Below are positions 6,613 through 10,308 of a DNA stretch of 10,308 bases, piece after piece. The notes under the pieces were generated by a model that saw only the letters and a program-made list of their open reading frames with translations, had not been told where the DNA came from and searched no databases. The position numbers were made by a program, and so were the translations under genes. Source of the DNA: Dehalococcoidia bacterium (lineage in GTDB: Bacteria > Chloroflexota > Dehalococcoidia > GIF9 > AB-539-J10). Location: contig JALNYR010000086.1 of NCBI GenBank assembly GCA_023229725.1, positions 1 to 10,308 on the forward strand. Reading direction: 5' to 3'. How positions within the stretch are numbered: the stretch's first letter is position 1; the number at the start of each line of letters is the position of its first letter.

Positions 6613-7182
6613 CTACTTCCGCACAGCCTTCATGAGCTGCGCCATGTTCTTGCCGAAGTTCCAGACGGTCTCCACGCCCTCTTTGTCCTGGGCTACCTCG
6701 CCTTTGTTGCGGCCGAAAGCAATGTTCCAGTAGTTGGCGCCAGTCATGAAGAACCCGAGGATCTGGAACCAGAAGTTCATCTCCGCGTAGGTGAAGTTCA
6801 CCCCACCTCTGCGTGCCACCACGATGGGGCCGCCCACCTTGCCTTTGAATATGTCGCCGCTGTAGCGGGCCACCATCCCCGTGCGGTCCATGAACGCCTT
6901 CATCAGCGACGTCGCCGAGCCGAAGTACACCGGCGTCGACAGGATGATGCCGTCGGCCGCCTTCATCTTCTCGTAGATGGGCCAGGCATCGTCATCGACG
7001 ACGCAGCGGTGGTCGTCCTTCTGACAGGCGTAGCAGCCGGTGCAGTGGCCGATGTCGAGTCCGGCGAGGGTGATGAGCTCGGTTTCGATGCCCTCTTCCG
7101 CGATAGACTTGAGCGCGTGATTCGTGAGGAACTCGCAGTTGCCGCCCTTGCGCGGGCTGCCGACGATGCCGATGGCCTTCAT
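6613..7182 (-). CDS. Iron-sulfur flavoprotein / NADPH-dependent FMN reductase family
   Basis: A 189-residue flavodoxin-fold protein. The FMN phosphate loop is GSPRKGGNC at 8-16, and the STPVYFGS segment at 82-89 is the usual flavin-contacting strand and loop. Between them sits a compact cysteine motif, C47-x2-C50-x2-C53-x6-C60, which fits the CX2CX2CX4-7C pattern of archaeal and bacterial iron-sulfur flavoproteins (ISF) that bind a [4Fe-4S] cluster beside FMN. Such proteins pass electrons from ferredoxins to small oxidants such as oxygen or peroxide; the partner here is unknown, although a ferredoxin is encoded about 1.4 kb away. The ATG at 7182 has a strong AAGGAGGT site (GGAGG nine bases before ATG). 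A strong 11-bp stem-loop (7206-7235) lies just upstream of the ribosome site. It stands alone, convergent with the M24-family gene and divergent from the glutamine synthetase gene. Confidence 0.88.
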   Translation of the reverse strand: MKAIGIVGSPRKGGNCEFLTNHALKSIAEEGIETELITLAGLDIGHCTGCYACQKDDHRCVVDDDAWPIYEKMKAADGIILSTPVYFGSATSLMKAFMDRTGMVARYSGDIFKGKVGGPIVVARRGGVNFTYAEMNFWFQILGFFMTGANYWNIAFGRNKGEVAQDKEGVETVWNFGKNMAQLMKAVRK

Positions 7183-7205
7183 TGACGACTACCTCCTTCT
7201 CGTGT

Positions 7206-7235
7206 TCGTGGCGGCGCTGCACGCCGCCGCCACGA
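7206..7235. repeat. 11-bp perfect inverted repeat in the flavoprotein gene leader
   Basis: TCGTGGCGGCG (7206-7216) is exactly complementary to CGCCGCCACGA (7225-7235), with an 8-base loop. It ends only 8 bp from the flavoprotein gene's ribosome binding site (7192-7198). In RNA it would be a very stable hairpin in the leader; in DNA it could be an operator. There is no T-run after it, so it is not a standard terminator. Confidence 0.6.
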
Positions 7236-7459
7236 CGCATCATCGTGCCACTCCGGTCTTGGTTGTGCAAAGCGCCCCCGCGTGGCGTCCGGTTCCCGCG
7301 GCTTCCGCTGGTCGACCCCGGACCTTGCAGGGCTGCCGGCGCGGCCAATCGTTCCAGCTCATTGCCGGATGCAGGGTTCTGTCACTGCCGCTCGGGTCGG
7401 CCGTCGTAGTACAATAGTGCGGCAGTTGGTTCGTAGTGTTGCCGTATGACTGGGCGCCG

Positions 7460-7477
7460 GCCGGCAACCTTGCCGGC
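7460..7477. repeat. Perfect 18-bp palindrome in the glutamine synthetase leader
   Basis: GCCGGCAACCTTGCCGGC reads as an 8-bp perfect inverted repeat around a two-base centre. It lies about 50 bases before the chosen start codon and about 45 bases after the TACAAT box. As DNA it could be a repressor site; as RNA it would form a 6-7 bp hairpin before the ribosome site. No T-run follows. Confidence 0.55.
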
Positions 7478-7526
7478 TTAGCCGCGAACCCAGCACGGCA
7501 TGGCAGCAATGGAGGCTTCGAACACG

Positions 7527-9029
7527 ATGGCACAGTCCAGGGAACAGAGCGAACACGGAGTCGCACGGTACCTTGACCGGGAACCGGCCGACATCACGCG
7601 CGAAGACCTCGTTCGCTACATCAGGGAAAAGGAAGTCCAGTTCGTTCAGTTTCGCCACGTCGGTGGCGATGGCCGCCTGAAGACGTTGAGCTTCGTGGTT
7701 CAGAGCAAGGGGCAGCTCGATCGCCTGCTCGCCGAAGGTGAACGGGTCGACGGCTCGAGCCTGCTGCCCTACGTGGAAACCGCGTCGAGCGACCTCTACC
7801 TCATCCCGAGATACAAGACCGCGTTCCTCAACCCGTTCACTCCGTATCCGTCGCTGGACATCCTCTGCAGCTACTACACCGGCCGCGGAGAGCCGCTGGC
7901 CGTGGCTCCGGAGAACATCGTCCTGCGTGCGCAGGAGGTCCTCAAGGAGAAGACCGGCTTTACCCTCGATGCGCTTGGCGAGCTCGAGTACTACGTGGTG
8001 TTCCCGGAGCGAACCCTCTACCCGCTGAACCCCCAGCGCGGCTATCACGAGTCGTCCCCCTTCTCCCGCGGAGAGTACCTCCGAAACCAGGTCATGCAGA
8101 TACTCGCCCGCGCGGGTGTGAAGGTGAAGTACGGCCACTCGGAGGTCGGCAGCATCTGTGACGAAGGCAACGTGATGGAGCAGCACGAGATAGAACTGGC
8201 GCTGGCTCCTATCGATGAGGCTGCGGACCACCTCGTCGTCGCCATGTGGATGCTCCGCATGGTGGGGAACCGGGAAGGCGTGGCGGTGACGTTCGCGCCG
8301 AAGATACTGCCGGGGCATGCCGGCAGCGGCATGCACGTGCATACGCGATTGATGCGCGATGGGAAGAATGCGATGACGTCGGACGGCAAGTTGAGTGACA
8401 CTGCGCGTCGCGCGATTGCCGGATACCTCACGCTCGCCCCGTCGCTGACGGCGTTCGGCAACACCATTCCGACATCGTACATGCGGTTGGTGCCCCACCA
8501 GGAGGCTCCGACGCACATCTGCTGGGGAGACCGCAACAGGTCCGCGCTCATCCGCGTTCCTCTCGGCTGGCAGCAGATTGGGGACATGGCGCGCGATGCG
8601 AATCCACAGGAGTCGGTGCAGCGCCTGCCGGAAGGCGAGAGCCAGACCGTCGAAATCCGCTGCCCTGACGGTTCGGCGCAGGCGTACCTGCTCCTCGCCG
8701 CGATAGCTGTGGCGGCGCGTCACGGGCTGGAGATGGAGCAGGCGCTCGAGATTGCGAAGAAGCAGTACGTGGGCGTCAACATCTTCTCCGAGGACCAGGC
8801 AGCCCTGAGGGAGAGCCTGCCGCACCTGCCTGCATCGTGCGCGCAGTCAGCAACGAAGCTGCTGGAGCAGCGGGCCATGTACGAGGCCGAAGGGGTATTC
8901 CCGGCGGCTGTCATCGATTCCACCGCTGCCAGGTTGAACAGCTACGCCGACGAAGGCCTCGTGGAGCGCGTGAAGGGCAACCACGAGGAGATGTCCCGCC
9001 TCATCCAGAAATACCTTTACTGCCCCTAG
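7527..9029 (+). CDS. Glutamine synthetase family protein (type I-like, divergent)
   Basis: A 500-residue protein of the glutamine synthetase catalytic family (ATP-dependent ligation of ammonia or an amine to glutamate). A beta-grasp N-terminal domain (about 35-95) ends in DGSSLLPYVETASSD (75-89). Catalytic-domain motifs follow: GELEYY at 151-156 (metal-binding glutamates 152 and 154), a diverged HSEV-to-EQHEIE region at 204-223, TFAPK at 255-259, GSGMHVH at 266-272 (His 270), YMRLVP at 318-323, WGDRNRSALIR at 333-343, and VEIRCPDGSAQAY at 375-387. Between E206 and E221 there are about 7 more residues than between the matching glutamates of enteric GlnA. The usual adenylylation loop (NLYDLPPEE-type, with its tyrosine) is not present after residue 400. 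True glutamine synthetase or a gamma-glutamyl-amide synthetase are both possible. ATG 7527 is chosen because GGAGG lies 11 bases upstream; in-frame ATGs at 7500 and 7509 lack a ribosome site. Confidence 0.88.
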   Translation: MAQSREQSEHGVARYLDREPADITREDLVRYIREKEVQFVQFRHVGGDGRLKTLSFVVQSKGQLDRLLAEGERVDGSSLLPYVETASSDLYLIPRYKTAFLNPFTPYPSLDILCSYYTGRGEPLAVAPENIVLRAQEVLKEKTGFTLDALGELEYYVVFPERTLYPLNPQRGYHESSPFSRGEYLRNQVMQILARAGVKVKYGHSEVGSICDEGNVMEQHEIELALAPIDEAADHLVVAMWMLRMVGNREGVAVTFAPKILPGHAGSGMHVHTRLMRDGKNAMTSDGKLSDTARRAIAGYLTLAPSLTAFGNTIPTSYMRLVPHQEAPTHICWGDRNRSALIRVPLGWQQIGDMARDANPQESVQRLPEGESQTVEIRCPDGSAQAYLLLAAIAVAARHGLEMEQALEIAKKQYVGVNIFSEDQAALRESLPHLPASCAQSATKLLEQRAMYEAEGVFPAAVIDSTAARLNSYADEGLVERVKGNHEEMSRLIQKYLYCP

Positions 9030-9060
9030 GATGGTGACGGATTCGGAGCGCAACAGCACT

Positions 9061-9087
9061 GGCGGCGGGAGTCCCCCGCCGCCTTTT
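9061..9087 (+). terminator. Intrinsic terminator after the glutamine synthetase gene
   Basis: GGCGGCGGG (9061-9069) pairs perfectly with CCCGCCGCC (9075-9083) around a five-base loop, and four T residues follow at 9084-9087. It is the clearest intrinsic terminator in the window. It lies 32 bases after the stop codon and only 6 bases before the ribosome site of the next gene. Confidence 0.85.
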
Positions 9088-9105
9088 GCCTCAAGGAGGT
9101 GCCTG

Positions 9106-9348
9106 ATGAAGGCCGTATCGTGGCTCGTGCTCCGACCCGGCATCCTCGCCCTCGTGGCCGTCGTGCTCGTGGTGGCGCTGCTGCTGGTGAAGGTGTTGTG
9201 GGCGTGGACCATCCCCGACCTGTTCCCCGGAGCCGTGGCGCAGGGACTGGTGGCCGGCTCGATAACCTGGATGACGTCGTTCAAGGTGGCGTTGTTCGTT
9301 GCCGTCATGGCTGGTCTCACCGGGCTGGGACGCGGGCACAAGTCCTAA
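9106..9348 (+). CDS. Small membrane protein, unknown function (80 aa)
   Basis: I do not recognise this protein. It is 80 residues with a strongly hydrophobic first helix (about 12-34, rich in Leu, Val and Ala, ending in a WAW motif) and a second hydrophobic stretch (about 58-74) that ends in the basic tail GRGHKS. A short non-polar linker with DLFPG (38-42) lies between. The start at ATG 9106 is well supported by AAGGAGGT at 9093-9100, five bases away; an in-frame ATG at 9031 would add residues encoded by the terminator hairpin and is rejected. It is followed after 47 bp by another small membrane protein, and the two are probably co-transcribed. Its product may be an assembly factor or part of a small membrane complex, but nothing in the sequence decides this. 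Confidence 0.7.
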   Translation: MKAVSWLVLRPGILALVAVVLVVALLLVKVLWAWTIPDLFPGAVAQGLVAGSITWMTSFKVALFVAVMAGLTGLGRGHKS

Positions 9349-9395
9349 CGGGCGGTGTCTGGCACGGGCAACCGAGTCGGCGGAAAGGAGAAGAC

Positions 9396-9722
9396 GTGGC
9401 CTTCAATGTGTTTGGAGCGGCTATGGATGTGTGGCCTGTGACGTGTGCTCTCGGCCTCGTCGTACTCTGGCTGGGCTGGACGAAGCTCTCTGGCCGGCTC
9501 CGGCTCTTCGTGATGATGATTGGCGGCTCCCTTGTCCTCTTCCTCCTCTCGGTGGCTCTCCACAACGGCGTGTCATGGCTCGCCGGCGAGACGCTCGGTA
9601 TTGAGGGCTTCGAGGAGCCGGTCTTCTTCTTGCTGGCGGTCATCATGTGCCCGCTCGCCCTCCTCGTCGGCGTGGTCGGGGCGCTGGTCACCTGGCTGAA
9701 GGGGCGTCCCGATCCGAGATAG
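9396..9722 (+). CDS. Small three-helix membrane protein, unknown function (108 aa)
   Basis: I do not recognise the family. The 108-residue product has three likely membrane helices (about 11-29, 36-58 and 75-100). A basic cytoplasmic-type loop (TKLSGRLR, 29-36) lies between the first two, and an acidic outside-type loop (GETLGIEGFEEP, 64-75) between the last two. The C-terminus is KGRPDPR. By the positive-inside rule the N-terminus would be outside and the C-terminus inside. The start is GTG 9396, with AAAGGAG ending five bases upstream. It follows the 80-residue membrane protein by 47 bp and is closed by an inverted repeat 7 bp after its stop codon, so the two form a short transcription unit. 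Confidence 0.72.
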   Translation: MAFNVFGAAMDVWPVTCALGLVVLWLGWTKLSGRLRLFVMMIGGSLVLFLLSVALHNGVSWLAGETLGIEGFEEPVFFLLAVIMCPLALLVGVVGALVTWLKGRPDPR

Positions 9723-9729
9723 GCCCTCT

Positions 9730-9759
9730 CCGGGGATAAATCGCATGCGATTATCCCGG
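9730..9759. terminator. 30-bp near-perfect inverted repeat after the membrane protein pair
   Basis: The two arms around a central GCATGC are complementary except for two single-base bulges on the left arm (an extra G and an extra A); the right arm ends in TTATCCCGG (9751-9759). It begins 7 bp after the stop of the upstream gene, so a terminator role is likely, though no T-run follows. It ends 17 bp before a consensus -35 box, so it could instead be a binding site for a regulator of the following RNA. Confidence 0.5.
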
Positions 9760-9776
9760 CCGAAGCTGGGCGGGAG

Positions 9777-9805
9777 TTGACAGACCCCCCGGAGGCTGTT
9801 ACCGT
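9777..9805 (+). promoter_or_regulatory. Strong sigma70-type promoter for a candidate small RNA
   Basis: A perfect TTGACA (9777-9782) is followed after 17 bases by TACCGT (9800-9805). The -10 box resembles the TACGGT of the promoter at 5275-5303. The predicted start is about 9811-9813, exactly where the 5' arm of the closing stem of the structured RNA begins. No protein gene starts within 320 bases downstream. Confidence 0.6.
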
Positions 9806-9811
9806 CAAAAG

Positions 9812-9972
9812 TGCCCCAAGTAACCGAGCGGGGGATAGAGGGGCTGGACACCCTCAGGGTTGTGGTTGCAGGAGTCCTGAAGGCCTTCGGGTCGAGGGAT
9901 GGTCGGGACCGTAGCCCGACGGGGACCAAGCCGAGATCCCAGTAACTGTGAGGTCACTTGGGGCTTTCTGTT
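9812..9972 (+). ncRNA. Candidate structured small RNA, about 155 nt, possibly 6S-like
   Basis: The 5' arm GCCCCAAGT (9813-9821) pairs perfectly with ACTTGGGGC (9956-9964); after one mismatch the stem continues with ACC (9823-9825) against GGT (9952-9954). Inside is an open region (9826-9831 against 9941-9951). Then come GGGAT/ATCCC (9832-9836 with 9936-9940), GGCTGG against CCAAGCC with one bulge (9842-9847 with 9926-9932), and apical hairpins CCTGAA/TTCGGG (9876-9891) and GTCGGG/CCCGAC (9902-9920). A T-rich tail (TTTCTGTTGT) follows the closing stem, and a consensus promoter precedes it at the right distance. A rod closed by its own ends, with an internal bubble and its own promoter, is how 6S RNA is built, and the size is near the family's. 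I see no conserved sequence that proves it, nor the core motifs of SRP RNA, RNase P RNA or tmRNA. Confidence is in a structured RNA; 6S identity is only a hypothesis. Confidence 0.5.
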
Positions 9973-10136
9973 GTCCCGTCCGAGCCCTCCGCTACCGCCT
10001 TCCTGACCGCCTACGTCTCGCCTCCCGTTGCCTCCACTACCGCCGTCCGGACGTCGTCGGTTCGTGCCGGTTGACGCACGGGGCGCGTAGCCCCTATAGT
10101 CCGTGTTGCCCGATGAATCTGCCAACAGGAGAGGTC
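9965..10136 (+). other. Pyrimidine-rich intergenic stretch with a promoter at its end
   Basis: From about 9970 to 10060 the plus strand is rich in C and T and poor in A, with no open frame that has a ribosome site or known motif. A 10-bp palindrome CGTCCGGACG lies at 10044-10053, 17 bp before the -35 box of the next promoter, and could be an operator. Apart from this and the promoter at 10071-10100 I see nothing in it. Confidence 0.45.
10071..10100 (+). promoter_or_regulatory. Strong sigma70-type promoter before the right-edge gene
   Basis: TTGACG (10071-10076) and TATAGT (10095-10100) are separated by 18 bases; both boxes match the consensus at 5 of 6 positions. The start would be near 10107, about 30 bases before the ATG at 10137. 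Confidence 0.65.
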
Positions 10137-10308
10137 ATGCCCGCGCCTAGAGAACTCGAGATGCGGTCCTCGGCGGTCACTCTGTCGGACATGGAAGTGT
10201 TCATCTTCCCCGAGCTGATGTACAGCCTCTTCCTTGCGAACCTCATGTCGCCGCGCATCTGGCGCTGGCGCGAGGACCCGTGGTTTGCGGGCATTGACAA
10301 GCTGAAGC
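10137..10308 (+). CDS. Protein of unknown function, 5' end only
   Basis: Fifty-seven residues are visible before the right edge. I cannot assign a family from them. They show a short polar start, then a mostly hydrophobic-aromatic stretch VFIFPELMYSLFLANLMS (21-38) and the aromatic, charged IWRWREDPWF (41-50). No signal peptide is apparent, and the hydrophobic stretch is interrupted by Pro and Glu, so it is more likely a buried or amphipathic helix than a membrane span. The start at ATG 10137 has GGAGAGG ending two bases upstream, with GGAG spaced five; an in-frame ATG at 10113 is possible but lacks a ribosome site. A strong promoter at 10071-10100 serves it separately from the upstream RNA. 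Confidence 0.7.
   Translation, partial: MPAPRELEMRSSAVTLSDMEVFIFPELMYSLFLANLMSPRIWRWREDPWFAGIDKLK

Larger units (their letters stand above)
7183..7526. other. 344 bp divergent intergenic region before the glutamine synthetase gene
   Basis: No credible protein gene lies here. It holds the inverted repeat at 7206-7235, a possible -10 box TACAAT at 7410-7415 for the glutamine synthetase gene with no convincing -35 partner, and the perfect 18-bp palindrome at 7460-7477. I looked for the core motifs of T-box, SAM, TPP and glycine riboswitches and found none. If translation of glutamine synthetase starts at 7500 the region is 317 bp. Confidence 0.6.

Noticed and set aside
7441..7500. SAM-riboswitch-like stretch (GGCCGGCAACC) before glutamine synthetase
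   Set aside because: The words match part of a SAM aptamer, but the rest of the core is missing and the stretch is explained by the 18-bp palindrome.
7359..8825. 488-codon open frame on the minus strand across the glutamine synthetase gene
   Set aside because: The opposite strand encodes unmistakable glutamine synthetase motifs; this frame has Arg-rich, low-complexity composition typical of a shadow in GC-rich DNA.
9812..9972. SRP RNA, RNase P RNA, tmRNA or tRNA identity for the structured region
   Set aside because: I could not find the conserved SRP loop (GGAAGCAGC-type), the RNase P GAAAGTCC-type core, a tmRNA tag or tRNA-like end, or a tRNA cloverleaf.
9805..10125. 106-codon minus-strand frame rich in Gly, Arg and Ser
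   Set aside because: It lacks a ribosome site, covers the promoter of the right-edge gene and the structured RNA, and has low-complexity composition.

Overview
This GC-rich window looks like chromosomal DNA of an uncultured, probably anaerobic or facultative bacterium. A Chloroflexota (Dehalococcoidia-like) source is my best guess from the mix of families, but it is an inference, since no rRNA or other marker gene is present. Genes are tightly packed, several start at GTG or TTG, and I see no transposase, integrase, CRISPR array or tRNA.

Left part (1-5238, minus strand). Five genes run leftward, in the order: a ferredoxin/BFD-type Fe-S protein (5238-4621); a divergent LarA/DUF2088-like, histidine-rich protein (4621-3191); a clear LarA (nickel-pincer racemase) family protein (3029-1740); a nicotinate/quinolinate phosphoribosyltransferase-like protein (1735-878); and a MoaB/CinA-type molybdopterin-binding-domain protein that leaves the window (881-1). 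Three of the four junctions overlap or nearly touch (1 bp overlap, 4 bp gap, 4 bp overlap). The fourth is a 161 bp gap holding a plausible internal promoter. The LarA homologue lacks the lysine and some histidines that I recall as essential in lactate racemase, and the phosphoribosyltransferase has an altered substrate-binding motif. The set may therefore be a little-studied metabolic or cofactor system rather than standard lactate racemisation.

Middle (5239-7182). A 161 bp divergent intergenic region carries back-to-back sigma70-type promoters whose -35 boxes lie 6 bp apart. To the right is a creatinase/Xaa-Pro-peptidase (M24) family protein in which all five expected metal ligands are replaced, so it is probably not a metallopeptidase. 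It converges on an iron-sulfur flavoprotein (minus strand) with a compact four-cysteine motif. A hairpin lies between the two.

Right part (7183-10308, plus strand). A 344 bp divergent region with two strong inverted repeats precedes a glutamine synthetase family gene that lacks the usual adenylylation loop and carries a small insertion in the metal-site region. A textbook intrinsic terminator follows. Immediately after it come two small membrane proteins, then a hairpin, then about 370 bp without a protein gene. That stretch holds a consensus promoter (TTGACA-17-TACCGT) whose predicted start falls exactly at the 5' arm of a long closing stem. The roughly 155-nt structured RNA ends in a T-rich tail and is a good candidate for an independent small RNA, possibly 6S-like. 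A second strong promoter (TTGACG-18-TATAGT) then drives a gene of unknown function cut by the right edge.
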